Shown piece by piece: positions 9,093-17,932 of a stretch of DNA of 64,000 nucleotides; the stretch's first letter is position 1; the number at the start of each line of letters is the position of its first letter. The stretch spans positions 62,001 to 126,000 of the forward strand of contig NZ_JAGIOG010000001.1 in NCBI RefSeq assembly GCF_017876595.1. The letters run 5' to 3'. The stretch comes from Aeromicrobium fastidiosum. Lineage in GTDB: Bacteria; Actinomycetota; Actinomycetes; Propionibacteriales; Nocardioidaceae. The translations under genes and the position numbers were made by a program. The notes below the pieces were generated by a model. The model saw only the letters and a program-made list of their open reading frames with translations. It was not told where the DNA came from and searched no databases.

Positions 9093-9827
9093 GTGAACAC
9101 GTTCAATCCAGAGCCTGCCCCTCTTCGGGGTGCCCGCATCATGCAGCAGGACTGGAACCGCATCAGCTTCGTCCACTGGGCGGTCGACCCCGAGCTCGTC
9201 GCCCCGCTGCTGCCTGCGCGAACGCGGCCGGACGTGCTCGACGGCGTCACCTACGTCGGGCTGATCCCGTTCGACATGCGGCACGCAGGCTTCGGCCGGG
9301 GCCCGGCGGTGCCGTTCTTCGGCGACTTCGCCGAGACCAACGTGCGGCTCTACTCGGTCGACGCCGAGGGCCGCCACGGCGTCGTGTTCCGCTCGCTGGA
9401 GACGACCCGGCTCGTGGTCGCCCTGGGAGCCCGGCTGGCCTTCGCGACGCCGTACACCTGGGCCCGCATGCGCATCGAGCAGGACGGCGACACGCTCGAG
9501 TACACGACGCGCCGCCGCTGGCCCCGCCCGGTCGGTGCCGGCGGCACGATGCGGGTGACCGCCGCGGAGCCGATCCCCGACCCGTCGCCCGTCGAGCAGT
9601 TCGTCACCGCCCGCTTCGGGCTGCACACGCGCTGGATGGGCCGCACCCTGTGGATCCCCAACCACCACGAGCCGTGGCCGCTGCGCCGCGCGACGCTCGA
9701 CCGGCTCGGCGACGACCTCGTCGCGGCGGCGGGGCTGCCCGGGCTCGTCGACCGCGAGCCCGACTCGGTGCTGCACTCGGACGGCGTGCGGACCGCGTTC
9801 GGGATGCCCCAGCTCGTACGGGCCTGA
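9093..9827 (+). CDS. DUF2071 (YqjF-like) protein
   Basis: A 244-residue soluble protein with the DUF2071 pattern: an opening MQQDWNRISFVHWAVDPELV, PLLPARTRPDVLDG, YVGLIPFDM and a central FAETNVRLYSVD segment, followed by an all-beta core. The family has an acetoacetate-decarboxylase-like fold but no assigned reaction. GTG 9093 is favoured by CATACT ending 6 bases upstream. It converges on the cupin gene. Confidence 0.8.
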   Translation: MNTFNPEPAPLRGARIMQQDWNRISFVHWAVDPELVAPLLPARTRPDVLDGVTYVGLIPFDMRHAGFGRGPAVPFFGDFAETNVRLYSVDAEGRHGVVFRSLETTRLVVALGARLAFATPYTWARMRIEQDGDTLEYTTRRRWPRPVGAGGTMRVTAAEPIPDPSPVEQFVTARFGLHTRWMGRTLWIPNHHEPWPLRRATLDRLGDDLVAAAGLPGLVDREPDSVLHSDGVRTAFGMPQLVRA

Positions 9828-9848
9828 CTCGTACGGGCTGATCAGCCC
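9811..9848. repeat. Short direct repeat and palindrome at a convergent junction
   Basis: CTCGTACGGGC occurs at 9814-9824 and again at 9829-9839, straddling the DUF2071 stop, and GGGCTGATCAGCCC (9835-9848) is a perfect 14-base palindrome between the two convergent stops. It may be a minimal terminator. Confidence 0.35.
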
Positions 9849-10285
9849 CGGTCGAGCTCGAAATCGTCGAAGTCGAAGCCCGGCGAGACCGTGCAGGTGA
9901 CCAGTGCATCTGCGGCGGACGGGACGGTCCGCTGCCACGTCCCGGCGGGGACGACCGCCTGCGGACGCTGACCGGCTTCGAGGTCGAGCCCCACGACAAG
10001 CGTCTCGCCGTCGCCCGGACGGTCGCCCGTGCCGCCGAGCTGGAGCCGCACGGCACCCAGCTGGGCGACCCAGATCTCGTCCGACGCGACACGGTGCCAC
10101 GCCGACGCCTCCCCCGCGGGCAGCAGGAACAGGATCATCGTCGCGGTCGGGCGCATCCGGCCGTCGGCAAGCGTCACGTCGACCGGCGACGCCCACGTGC
10201 GCCGGTACCAGCCGCCCTCGGGATGCGGCGAGAGGTCGAGCCGGGCGGCGATGGCCGGGCGAGGTGTCCCCGGGCGCGATGTCAC
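9842..10285 (-). CDS. Cupin protein of the DUF985 family
   Basis: A 147-residue single-domain cupin. It has LDLSPHPEGGWYRRTW at the N-terminus, ATMILFLLPAGEASAWHRV in the metal-binding strand region and VPAGTWQRTV in the second cupin motif, as in DUF985 proteins, whose role is unknown. GTG 10285 overlaps the stop of the upstream kinase-like gene by four bases (GTGA), so the two are translationally coupled. Confidence 0.82.
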   Translation of the reverse strand: MTSRPGTPRPAIAARLDLSPHPEGGWYRRTWASPVDVTLADGRMRPTATMILFLLPAGEASAWHRVASDEIWVAQLGAVRLQLGGTGDRPGDGETLVVGLDLEAGQRPQAVVPAGTWQRTVPSAADALVTCTVSPGFDFDDFELDRG

Positions 10286-11073
10286 AGGGCGGCCTCGATC
10301 TCGGGCAGCCGCGCACGGAATGCCTCGACCCGGTCACGCGTGCGCTGCGGCTCGCCGAGCCTGCCGAGGTTGAGGAACCCCACGTCGCCCCGGGCCTGAC
10401 CCGCCTCGATGCGGTCGGCCGCGGTCGACATGCGCCGCACGACGGCGTCGAGCACCGTCATCGGGCCCCACTCGCCGTAGGCGTCGACCAGGATGTCGAG
10501 GCGGCGGACGACGTCGGCGACGGGGATCTCGCGGTACAGCGGCAGCGCCGTCCACGCCATGAACGCGAGGTCGTCGATGGCCTGCCCCGGCCCCGCCATG
10601 TCCCAGTCGATCATCGCGACGAAGTGACCGCTCTGGATGATCCAGTTGTACGCGCCGGGGTCGTGGTGGCAGATGACCTCGCCGTCGCCGAGCTCGACCT
10701 CGCCGGCACCCCTCCACACCCGGCTGCCCGACGGACGGAACCCCTCGACGACGTCGTGGAAGTCGCGCAGCCACGTGACGGCCTCCTCGAGCACGGTGTC
10801 GAGCACGACCTCCCGGTCGACGGGGACGCCGCGACCCTCGACGTGCTCGAGCACCTCGCGCCCCTGGTCGTCGAAGCCGTGCAGCGCCGGCACCCCACGC
10901 AGGTCGTTGTCGTGCAGGAACGTCAGCAGCTCATGGACGGCAGGCGTCCAGGGGCCCGTCGGACGGCGCACCGTGCGTCCCACGCGGGTGGCTCCGCCCA
11001 CCGCGCCGGGCAGCTCCTCCACCTCTTCCACGATGGATTCACGCGGCTCTGGCACGCTGTCATCGTGGCACAT
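10282..11073 (-). CDS. Aminoglycoside phosphotransferase-like kinase
   Basis: A 263-residue protein of the APH/choline-kinase fold. The catalytic loop is visible as HHDPGAYNW (the HxDxxxxN pattern) near residue 133 and the metal-binding IDWDMAGPGQAIDDLA follows about 20 residues later. The N-terminal lobe is short and the usual substrate is unclear, so resistance should not be assumed. The start is uncertain: ATG 11073 overlaps the divergent gene, while GTG 11055 would give 257 residues and leave 9 bases between the two starts. It is coupled to the DUF985 gene downstream. Confidence 0.78.
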   Translation of the reverse strand: MCHDDSVPEPRESIVEEVEELPGAVGGATRVGRTVRRPTGPWTPAVHELLTFLHDNDLRGVPALHGFDDQGREVLEHVEGRGVPVDREVVLDTVLEEAVTWLRDFHDVVEGFRPSGSRVWRGAGEVELGDGEVICHHDPGAYNWIIQSGHFVAMIDWDMAGPGQAIDDLAFMAWTALPLYREIPVADVVRRLDILVDAYGEWGPMTVLDAVVRRMSTAADRIEAGQARGDVGFLNLGRLGEPQRTRDRVEAFRARLPEIEAAL

Positions 11074-12315
11074 TCGCATTCGCACTCGCACTCCCCCGCG
11101 GCCGACGGTCCACCGAGGCGCGGGCTCGCGGTCGTGCTCTCGATGGTCGTCATGACGATCTCGGCCGTGGCCATCGTCGCGATGGTCCTGCTGTGGCCCA
11201 ACGCCAGCGACGTGCCGAAGGACCAGAACCCCTACGGGGCCGACGGCGTCAGCACCGTCGACGCCACCGTCACCAAGGTCGTGCCGTTCGGGTGCAACAG
11301 CGGCGGCGAGGGCCCCGACGGCACGGTCGAGGTCGCGGGCGACTGTGCCCACATCAGCGCCGACGTCCCTGGCGGCACCGGCACGTTCGACCTCGACGCG
11401 TCCCGCTACAAGGCCGGCATCGACGTCGGCGACAAGATCACGGTCGTGCGCATCCAGCCCGCGGGTCAGGAGGCGTCGTACGAGTTCCTCGACTTCCGCC
11501 GCGGCGTGCCGCTCACGGCGCTGGCCGCGATCTTCGCCGTCCTGGTCGTCGCGATCGCCCGCTGGCGGGGCCTGTTCGCCCTGGTCGGCATCGGCGTGAC
11601 GCTGCTGGCCGTCACCAAGTTCATGCTCCCCGCGTTCCTGGCCGGGGAGTCGCCACTGGCCGTCGCGGTCGTCGGGTCGACCGTCATCATGATCGTCGTC
11701 CTCTACCTGGCGCACGGCATCTCGATCCGCACCACGTCGGCGTTGTTCGGGACGCTGGTGGGCATCGCGATGACGGCGGCGATCGGGCTCGCCGCGACGG
11801 GCTGGGCTCAGCTGAGCGGTGTCGGGTCCGAGGACGACCAGCGGCTCATCGCCACGGTGCCCGACATCTCGCTGTCGGCGATCGTCGCGGGCACCATGGT
11901 CATCGCCGGGCTCGGCGTGCTCAACGACGTGACGGTCACGCAGGCCAGCGCGGTGTGGGAGATGCGGGCGCTCAAGCCCGCCGCCCGGGGACGCGAGCTG
12001 TTCACGTCGGCGATGCGGATCGGCCGCGACCACATCGCGTCGAGCGTCTACACGCTCGTGTTCGCGTACGCAGGCTCGGCGATGACGATCCTGCTGCTCG
12101 CGACGGCCTACCAGCGTGGTCTGGCCGATCTCGCCACGACCGAGGAGATCGGCCAGGAGATCGTCCGCACCCTGGTGGGGGCCATCGGCCTGGTGCTGGC
12201 CGTGCCGATCACGACCCTCTTCGCGGTGTGGCTGGCGCCGCCGCGGGTCGACGAGCCGGTCGAGCCCGCGCCGCGACGGTCGGGCGGCAGCCACGCCGGG
12301 CCCGTCGGCGGCTGA
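11065..12315 (+). CDS. YibE/F-like multipass membrane protein
   Basis: A 416-residue membrane protein. A short cytoplasmic tail with alternating His-Ser (AHSHSHSHS) precedes TM1 (about residues 20-45), then a soluble domain with ISADVPGGTGTFDLDAS and GDKITVVRI, then seven or so TMs ending near residue 390. The order of the soluble beta domain and the helices, with TSALFGTLVGIAM and GLGVLNDVTVTQASAVWEM, matches the YibE/F family of unknown function. GTG 11065 sits inside the possible N-terminal codons of the divergent kinase-like gene. Confidence 0.8.
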   Translation: MAHSHSHSHSPAADGPPRRGLAVVLSMVVMTISAVAIVAMVLLWPNASDVPKDQNPYGADGVSTVDATVTKVVPFGCNSGGEGPDGTVEVAGDCAHISADVPGGTGTFDLDASRYKAGIDVGDKITVVRIQPAGQEASYEFLDFRRGVPLTALAAIFAVLVVAIARWRGLFALVGIGVTLLAVTKFMLPAFLAGESPLAVAVVGSTVIMIVVLYLAHGISIRTTSALFGTLVGIAMTAAIGLAATGWAQLSGVGSEDDQRLIATVPDISLSAIVAGTMVIAGLGVLNDVTVTQASAVWEMRALKPAARGRELFTSAMRIGRDHIASSVYTLVFAYAGSAMTILLLATAYQRGLADLATTEEIGQEIVRTLVGAIGLVLAVPITTLFAVWLAPPRVDEPVEPAPRRSGGSHAGPVGG

Positions 12316-12392
12316 GCGCACGGCCGGCCGGTTCGCGCTGAGCGCCACGCCACGTTCTGGCGAGGTTCGCCGGCACGCGCGTCGGGCCGGGG

Positions 12393-12634
12393 GTAGCATG
12401 GTGGTCACACCGACCCGCAGCGTCTCCCCGAGGGACGATGACTGCTCGAGGGCCGTCGTGCGAAGCCGTTCCCCAGGCTCCCCGCACGACCGACGCCGCC
12501 GGACGCAGAATTCCCGGCGGTCGACACGGGTGGCGCACCGGTCACGAGGTCCGGCGCGTCCCGCGTCACGGTCCGCGAGCAGGCCCGGTGCCGCCGTACC
12601 GCCGGGTCTGCCCGGCACGCCACAGGAGGATCTC
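12393..12634 (+). promoter_or_regulatory. Long 5' leader of the SNF2-type helicase gene
   Basis: A TAGCAT -10-like hexamer at about 12395 is followed by some 230 GC-rich bases with no other recognisable gene before the helicase TTG start. The leader contains many short complementary arms, so it could be structured. An in-frame reading from ATG 12399 exists but is Arg/Pro/Ser-rich and unlike protein. No known riboswitch family is recognised. Confidence 0.35.
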
Positions 12635-14770
12635 TTGGCTCGACGAGGCCAGCGCCAGTCCGGCACGACCCGCACCGCCCCCCGGCAGCAGCGGGGTGCC
12701 GGGCAGCGACCGCTCGAGAAGGGCGACATCATCCGCGTGCTCGCCCGCGCCGTCCGCGAGGTCGAGGCGAAGGCGCAGCGCGGTCCGCTGACCCCCGCCG
12801 GTCGCACCAAGTTCCAGGTCGTCGCGGTGCTGGTGCGCGAGGAGCGCACCCGCGTCAAGAACGACAAGGACGCCCCGGAGGCCCACCGGGCCGAGCAGCT
12901 CAAGCGGCTCGACGGCGTCGCGCAGATCCTCGCGCAGACCGTCGCCCTCGATCCCACGGTCTACCCCCTGCTCGACGAGAACGCCGTCTTCACCGATGCC
13001 GCCGACACCCTGCGCAGCGAGATGCTGCAGGCCGCCGGCATCGAGGCACCCACCGACGACACGTCCGGCAGCGCGCCGGTCGTCGTCACGGAGCGACGGG
13101 TCGTCCCGCAGTCGGTCGTCGCCCGCCAGCTCGCCAACCCGTTCCTGGCCCCCGACTTCTCGGCCGTCGAGCAGCGTCCCGCGAGCCCCCGCCGCCTGTC
13201 GACGTGGGAGCTGCTCGGGCCGTTGTTCCGCGCCTTCGAGTACGGCGGCTCGTCGTCGTGCATGCCCCTGCCCCCGCCGGGGTTCCTGATGACGCCGGGT
13301 GGCCTCGAGCTCATGCCCCACCAGGCGCAGGTCGTCGGCGCGGCCGCCGAGGGTCACCGCACGTTCCTGCTCGCCGACGAGCCGGGTCTCGGCAAGACCG
13401 CACAGGCCCTGCTCGCCGCGCACGCCGCCGACGCGTACCCGCTGCTCGTGGTCGTTCCCAACGTGGTCAAGACCAACTGGGCACGCGAGGCCGAGATCTG
13501 GACGCCGAGCCGCAAGGCCACCGTGATCCACGGCGACGGCGACACGATCGACGGATTCGCCGACATCGTGATCGTCAACTACGAGGTGCTCGACCGTCAC
13601 GCCGGCTGGCTCGGCGAGTTCGGGTTCCGCGGGATGGTCGTCGACGAGGCCCACTTCATCAAGAACCGGACGTCGCAGCGCTCCAAGCACGCGCTCGAGC
13701 TGTCCGAGCGCATCCGTCACCGCACGGTCCGGCCGCTGCTGATGGCACTGACCGGCACCCCCCTGATCAACGACATCGAGGACTTCCGGGCGATCTGGCA
13801 GTTCCTCGGCTGGATCGACGACAAGAAGCCGCAGGCCGAGCTCATGGAGCGCCTCGAGGACACCGGTCTGACGCCGGCCGACGCGGGCTTCTACTCGGCC
13901 GCGCGCACCAACGTCATCAACATGGGCATCGTGCGGCGCCGCAAGGTCGACGTCGCCGCCGACATCCCGGCCCGCCGGGTCGCCGACCTGCCCGTCGAGC
14001 TCGACGACGCCGTCGGCCGGTCGATCCGCGAGGCCGAGGCCGAGCTGGCCCGTCGCCTGGTCGCCCGCTACGACTCCGCGCTCGAGAACCGCACGTCGGG
14101 CGTCACGGTCGACGGCATCGACCACGAGCTCGTCCGCAGCGTCGCCCGCTGGGAGCGCGAGGACGCCGATGACGAGAAGACCGGTCAGAACGTCTTCGGC
14201 ATGATGCGTCGCATCGGTCAGGCCAAGGCGAGTCTGGCCGCCGACTACGCGGCCCAGCTGTCGCGCAACGTCGGCAAGGTCGTCTTCTTCGCCAAGCACA
14301 TCGACGTCATGGACGTCGCCGAGGAGACCTTCACGAAGCGGGGCATCCGGTTCGCGTCGATCCGCGGCGACCAGACCGCCAAGGTGCGGCAGAAGAACAT
14401 CGACGCCTTCGTCGAGGACGAGGACGTCGAGATCGTGGTCTGCTCGCTGACCGCCGCCGGCGTCGGGCTCAACCTGCAGGTCGCGTCCAACGTCGTGCTC
14501 GCCGAGCTCTCGTGGACCGATGCCGAGCAGACCCAGGCGATCGACCGCGTGCACCGCATCGGCCAGGAGGAGCCCGTCACCGCGTGGCGCATCATCGCGG
14601 CGCAGACGATCGACGGCAGGATCGCCGAGCTCATCGACAGCAAGGCCAGCCTGGCAGCACGTGCGCTCGACGGCTCCGACGAGGAGATCGCCTCATCGGC
14701 CGACGTGCAGCTCGAAGCGCTGATCTCGATGCTGACCGAGGCCCTCGAGGACCGCGCCGGCCTCGCCTGA
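12635..14770 (+). CDS. SNF2-type DEAD/DEAH box helicase
   Basis: A 711-residue superfamily 2 ATPase. After a basic N-terminal region (1-120) and a linker, the helicase core starts near residue 215: Walker A DEPGLGKTAQ, Walker B VVDEAHFIKN, motif III ALTGTPL, and in the second RecA lobe LTAAGVGLNLQVAS and the motif VI IDRVHRIGQ typical of SNF2 proteins. Such proteins move along duplex DNA and remodel protein-DNA complexes; the target is unknown. The TTG at 12635 is supported by a strong AGGAGGA 5 bases upstream. Convergent with a small acidic gene across a long hairpin. Confidence 0.85.
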   Translation: MARRGQRQSGTTRTAPRQQRGAGQRPLEKGDIIRVLARAVREVEAKAQRGPLTPAGRTKFQVVAVLVREERTRVKNDKDAPEAHRAEQLKRLDGVAQILAQTVALDPTVYPLLDENAVFTDAADTLRSEMLQAAGIEAPTDDTSGSAPVVVTERRVVPQSVVARQLANPFLAPDFSAVEQRPASPRRLSTWELLGPLFRAFEYGGSSSCMPLPPPGFLMTPGGLELMPHQAQVVGAAAEGHRTFLLADEPGLGKTAQALLAAHAADAYPLLVVVPNVVKTNWAREAEIWTPSRKATVIHGDGDTIDGFADIVIVNYEVLDRHAGWLGEFGFRGMVVDEAHFIKNRTSQRSKHALELSERIRHRTVRPLLMALTGTPLINDIEDFRAIWQFLGWIDDKKPQAELMERLEDTGLTPADAGFYSAARTNVINMGIVRRRKVDVAADIPARRVADLPVELDDAVGRSIREAEAELARRLVARYDSALENRTSGVTVDGIDHELVRSVARWEREDADDEKTGQNVFGMMRRIGQAKASLAADYAAQLSRNVGKVVFFAKHIDVMDVAEETFTKRGIRFASIRGDQTAKVRQKNIDAFVEDEDVEIVVCSLTAAGVGLNLQVASNVVLAELSWTDAEQTQAIDRVHRIGQEEPVTAWRIIAAQTIDGRIAELIDSKASLAARALDGSDEEIASSADVQLEALISMLTEALEDRAGLA

Positions 14771-14835
14771 CCGCTGGGCCTGACGTTTCTGCGAACACGC
14801 CGTCGGCGTGTCTGCAGAAACGTCAGGCCCAGCGG
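14771..14835. terminator. 22-bp perfect inverted repeat, extended by 7 bp
   Basis: Arms 14771-14792 and 14814-14835 are perfectly complementary (GGCCTGACGTTTCTGC inside), and after a small internal loop the stem goes on with ACACGCC/GGCGTGT around a 3-base loop. It starts right after the helicase stop (TGA 14768-14770) and ends before the convergent 60-residue gene. No T-tract. Probably a bidirectional terminator. Confidence 0.72.
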
Positions 14836-14842
14836 GGTGGTG

Positions 14843-15025
14843 TCAGCGGTCGGGGTGCTCGTCCTGGTCGGGGCCTGCCTCGGCCGTCAGGTCGCCGGGA
14901 CGACCCTCGCCGGTGTCGGTCGCGTCCTCGGCCTCCACCGGCACGGGGCCGGGGTTGGCGAGCTGCCCGTCCTCGTCGGTCGTGGAGTCGTCGGTGTCGT
15001 TGCGGGCTGTGATGGGATCGCTCAT
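14843..15025 (-). CDS. Small acidic protein, 60 residues
   Basis: Starts MSDPITARNDTDDSTTDEDG and continues as an Asp/Glu/Pro-rich, probably disordered chain. It has no signal peptide or known motif. ATG 15025 is preferred over an upstream in-frame ATG at 15058 whose extra residues look like intergenic sequence. Composition and third-position GC suit a real gene, but the evidence is weak. Confidence 0.45.
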   Translation of the reverse strand: MSDPITARNDTDDSTTDEDGQLANPGPVPVEAEDATDTGEGRPGDLTAEAGPDQDEHPDR

Positions 15026-15082
15026 GGCCGACGCGTACCCCGACGACGCGAAGTTCACGCGGTGGACGCGTCCCCGCGCACC

Positions 15083-16189
15083 TCAGCGGACGACGACGGG
15101 CGTGCCGGCCGTGTCCGGCAGCTGAGGCAGGCCCAGCAGCGCCAGCGACGTGGCCGCGACATCGAGGTTGCGCACCGGCTGCGGCCCCGAGTAGCCGGGG
15201 CGTCCCGTGCCCGGGTCGGACCGGGTGCTGTCGAGGTCGTAGAGATCGGCGCCGGCACTCACGGTGCGACCCCACACGATGAACGGCACCCGGTAGTCGG
15301 CCTCGAGCGTCGCGTCGCCGTGGTCGCGCGATCCCGCCGGTCCGCCGTGGTCGGCCGTCAGGACGATCGTCGTGCGGGCGACGAGCGCGGGATCGGCGTC
15401 TAGGGCGGCCAGGACGTCACCGATGCGTCGGTCGGCCTCGCGCACGGCCGCCAGGTAGGCCGGGGTCAGCCAGCCGTTCGCGTGACCTGCGGCGTCGGGT
15501 GCGGCGAGGTGCCAGAACACCAGCCCAGCCCCGTCGCCACGCAGCGCTGCAGTGACGTCGTCGACGAGGTCGGCAGCAGGGCCGATCGCCGCCGCGTCGA
15601 GCTTGTCGCGCCCGTCGTCGTCTCCCGTGACGTCGTCGGCACCGTGGTTGCGGTCCCACGAGCGCACCAGCAGGCGGAACTTGTCCTTCTCGGCGAACAG
15701 CGCGGTGCGCACGCCGTGGTCGTGGGCGACGTCGAACATGCCTGGCACGTAGCTGCCGTGCACCTGCTCGAGCGTGCGGCCGTCGTCGTCGTTGAACGTC
15801 ACCGATGTGCCGTCGGGGCCATCGACCCGCCGGCCGGTCATCATCCCGGTGTGGTTGGGCAGCGTGATCGTGAGCTCGCGCGACGTGCGGGCGTCCAGCG
15901 TCGACGCGCCCTGGTCGATCAGTCGTCGCAGCGCTGGGATCTCTGCGGGTGACAGGGCCGTGAGGGCCTCGGGGTTGAGGCCGTCGATCGAGATCGCCAG
16001 CACGACGGGGGCACCGTCAGCAGGAGGCTGCGACGCAGACGGGGACGGGGACGCCTTCGGAGCGGCCGGGGCGGACGTCGCGGACGCGGGCGGCGTGGCA
16101 GGAGCGCCCTGCTCATCGGGCGGTGCCGAGGAGCAGGCCACCGGCACCAGGCACAGCGACAACGCCACCAGGTGCGCGGCAGCCCTCAC
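15083..16189 (-). CDS. Type I phosphodiesterase/nucleotide pyrophosphatase-like exported (lipo)protein
   Basis: A 368-residue alkaline-phosphatase-superfamily enzyme. The N-terminus is a signal peptide ending in VPVAC, a poor lipobox (Pro at -3), followed by a Ser/Pro/Ala-rich linker to about residue 55. The catalytic domain shows the metal sites and nucleophile of the NPP family: [22 protein letters not shown] (Thr nucleophile), [10 protein letters not shown] and LTADHGG. It should hydrolyse phosphodiester or phosphomonoester bonds outside the membrane. GTG 16189 overlaps the rnhA stop by four bases (GTGA), so it is translated together with RNase HI. Confidence 0.83.
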   Translation of the reverse strand: MRAAAHLVALSLCLVPVACSSAPPDEQGAPATPPASATSAPAAPKASPSPSASQPPADGAPVVLAISIDGLNPEALTALSPAEIPALRRLIDQGASTLDARTSRELTITLPNHTGMMTGRRVDGPDGTSVTFNDDDGRTLEQVHGSYVPGMFDVAHDHGVRTALFAEKDKFRLLVRSWDRNHGADDVTGDDDGRDKLDAAAIGPAADLVDDVTAALRGDGAGLVFWHLAAPDAAGHANGWLTPAYLAAVREADRRIGDVLAALDADPALVARTTIVLTADHGGPAGSRDHGDATLEADYRVPFIVWGRTVSAGADLYDLDSTRSDPGTGRPGYSGPQPVRNLDVAATSLALLGLPQLPDTAGTPVVVR

Positions 16190-16662
16190 GTGACCACCCC
16201 GGTCGAGCCGGAGGCGGAGCCCATCGCATCTACCATGCCGCGGGTCGCCAGGACGTCGGCCAGCTCGTTGTCGGGGACGCCGGAGTGTCCCTTGACCCAG
16301 AACCACTCCACGTCGTGCCGCTCGCACGCGGCCTTGAGCCGCTGCCACAGGTCGACGTTCTTGACCGGCTGCTTCGACGCGGTGCGCCAACCGTTCTTCT
16401 CCCACCCCGCGACCCACTGCGTGATGCCACTGCGGACGTAGGTGCTGTCGGTATGCAGGTGCACCGTGACCGGACGCGTCAGCGCCTCGAGGGCCATGAT
16501 CGGAGCCGTCAGCTCCATGCGGTTGTTGGTCGTCGACGTCGGCTCCCCGCCGAACATCTCCCGCACGTGCTCGCCCTGCCGCAGCACCGCGCCCCATCCT
16601 CCCGGTCCGGGATTGGGCGTGCAGCCGCCGTCGGTGTGGATGATCACGGGGTCGTTGCTCAC
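16186..16662 (-). CDS. rnhA: Ribonuclease HI
   Basis: A 158-residue RNase H that cuts the RNA strand of RNA-DNA hybrids. The four carboxylates are in place: Asp11 in HTDGGC, Glu50 in NRMELTA, Asp72 in HTDSTY and Asp136 in NELADVLA, with the loop histidine His126 in KGHSG. Length equals the family norm. GTG 16662 lies 6 bases after CAGGAT, a weak -10. The phosphodiesterase gene follows with a four-base overlap. Confidence 0.93.
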   Translation of the reverse strand: MSNDPVIIHTDGGCTPNPGPGGWGAVLRQGEHVREMFGGEPTSTTNNRMELTAPIMALEALTRPVTVHLHTDSTYVRSGITQWVAGWEKNGWRTASKQPVKNVDLWQRLKAACERHDVEWFWVKGHSGVPDNELADVLATRGMVDAMGSASGSTGVVT

Positions 16663-16692
16663 CGGACCATCCTGCCTCAGCCCGTCAGCCAG

Positions 16693-17034
16693 TCAGCCCC
16701 GCAGCACCTTCTGCACGGCCTTGCCGCGGGCCAGCTCGTCGACGAGCTTGTCGAGCCAGCGGATCTTCTGCATCAGGGGATCCTCGACGTCCTCGACCCG
16801 CACGCCGCAGACCACGCCGGTGATCAGGGCGGTGTGGGGGTTGAGCCGCGCGTCGGCGAAGAAGTCGGCGAACGTCGTCCCCGCCTCGAGATGGGCGTCG
16901 AGCTGCTGCTGGTCGAAGCCGGTCAACCACTCGATGACCTCGTCGAGCTCGGCCTTCGTGCGGCCCTTGCGCTCGACCTTGGCGACATAGTGCGGATAGA
17001 CCGACGCGACGCTGGTCGTGAAGATCCGGTGCAT
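16693..17034 (-). CDS. DUF2200 family protein
   Basis: A 113-residue protein that opens with [19 protein letters not shown] and has [32 protein letters not shown] and [19 protein letters not shown], the DUF2200 pattern (a conserved, single-domain family of unknown function). The ATG at 17034 is 6 bases after TAGGCT. It stands just upstream of rnhA on the same strand, with a 30-base gap. Confidence 0.85.
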   Translation of the reverse strand: MHRIFTTSVASVYPHYVAKVERKGRTKAELDEVIEWLTGFDQQQLDAHLEAGTTFADFFADARLNPHTALITGVVCGVRVEDVEDPLMQKIRWLDKLVDELARGKAVQKVLRG

Positions 17035-17040
17035 GCCGGC

Positions 17041-17061
17041 AGCCTAGTGCCGCCGTACGAT
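17041..17061. promoter_or_regulatory. Divergent leaderless -10 hexamers (DUF2200 / HNH)
   Basis: Minus strand TAGGCT (17046-17041) is 6 bases before ATG 17034; plus strand TACGAT (17056-17061) is 6 bases before GTG 17068. The whole divergent intergenic space is only 33 bases, so both transcripts must be essentially leaderless. Confidence 0.6.
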
Positions 17062-17067
17062 CGGCTG

Positions 17068-17469
17068 GTGCCCACGAGCAGGAAGGCCGCGACGTACGCC
17101 CGTCGCCGCAAGCGCCGCATGTCGCTGGTCGAGCACGACCTGACCGACGACCAGTGGTACGCGTTGATGGACGCCTGGGCCGGTTGCGCGTACTGCGGCG
17201 GGGACGGGGCGGCGCTGCAGAAGGACTGCATGCTGCCGATCTCGCGGGGCGGCCGCTACACCGTGTCCAACGTCGTCCCGGCCTGCGGTTCGTGCAACGC
17301 CAGCAAGTGCAACCTCGAGGTCACGACGTGGATGCGGCGCAAGAAGCTCGACGAGGGCAGGTTCCTGCTGCGCCAGATCGAGGTGCTCGGCGAGATCCTG
17401 GCCCGTCCGGACGAGTCGGGCCCGATGGGGCTCGACGATCGTCCGCCCGGCACGCCCACCGCTTTCTGA
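17068..17469 (+). CDS. HNH endonuclease-like protein
   Basis: A 133-residue basic protein. It has a zinc-binding CAYCGG and ACGSCNASKCN pair bracketing the HNH segment MLPISRGGRYTVSNVVPAC. The position that is usually the catalytic His reads Cys (KDCMLP), while the Asn of SNVVP and the zinc cysteines are kept. That may alter or abolish cutting, or mark a subfamily. The GTG start is set by the TACGAT promoter 6 bases upstream. Role unknown. Confidence 0.75.
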   Translation: MPTSRKAATYARRRKRRMSLVEHDLTDDQWYALMDAWAGCAYCGGDGAALQKDCMLPISRGGRYTVSNVVPACGSCNASKCNLEVTTWMRRKKLDEGRFLLRQIEVLGEILARPDESGPMGLDDRPPGTPTAF

Positions 17470-17470
17470 G

Positions 17471-17476
17471 TACAGT
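17471..17476 (+). promoter_or_regulatory. Leaderless -10 hexamer
   Basis: TACAGT, 6 bases before ATG 17483; its first base follows the stop of the HNH gene. Confidence 0.5.
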
Positions 17477-17482
17477 CCGCGC

Positions 17483-17920
17483 ATGGCACTCGACCCCGCG
17501 ACCGCCCTGGTCGCGGCGAGCGGGCTGCACCTGGGCTTCCAGGCCGTCGTCACGGTGGTCGTCTACCCGGCGCTCGCCGAGGCCCGCGCTGACGACTGGG
17601 CGGCCGCGCACGCGGCCCACTCGCGACGGATCGTGTTGCTCGTGGCCCCGCTCTACCTGATCGTCGCAGCGGCCTGCCTCTGGACGCTCGCGGTCGGGCC
17701 ACGCACAGGCTGGACGCTCGTCGCTCTGGCCGGGCACGCCGTCGCAGCCGCCGTGACCGCGACGTCCGCCGCGCCGTCGCACGGCCGGCTGGGCCGCGAC
17801 GGGCGCACCGATCGTGAGCTGACCCGGCTGCTCACCGCTGACCGGTGGCGTCTGGCCGCCACGGTCGTCGCGTTCGGTGCGGCGCTGGCGGCCTGGGACG
17901 CGCCGCCGCCCGTGCGCTGA
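17483..17920 (+). CDS. Four-helix membrane protein
   Basis: A 145-residue membrane protein with about four hydrophobic segments (7-28, 50-70, 75-95 and 120-138) and a charged loop between the third and fourth. I do not recognise a family with confidence; a DUF4149- or DUF1772-like small membrane protein is possible. ATG 17483 lies 6 bases after TACAGT. The MFS gene follows 12 bases after its stop, so the two are probably co-transcribed. Confidence 0.7.
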   Translation: MALDPATALVAASGLHLGFQAVVTVVVYPALAEARADDWAAAHAAHSRRIVLLVAPLYLIVAAACLWTLAVGPRTGWTLVALAGHAVAAAVTATSAAPSHGRLGRDGRTDRELTRLLTADRWRLAATVVAFGAALAAWDAPPPVR

Positions 17921-17932
17921 CAGGATGGCGGG

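Noticed and set aside
10282..11073. Calling the APH-like gene an antibiotic-resistance gene
   Set aside because: The kinase motif is shared by many small-molecule kinases and the context (DUF985, YibE/F) gives no sign of resistance.
12399..12634. In-frame N-terminal extension of the helicase from ATG 12399
   Set aside because: The extra residues are Arg/Ser/Pro-rich without pattern and a perfect AGGAGGA precedes the TTG at 12635.
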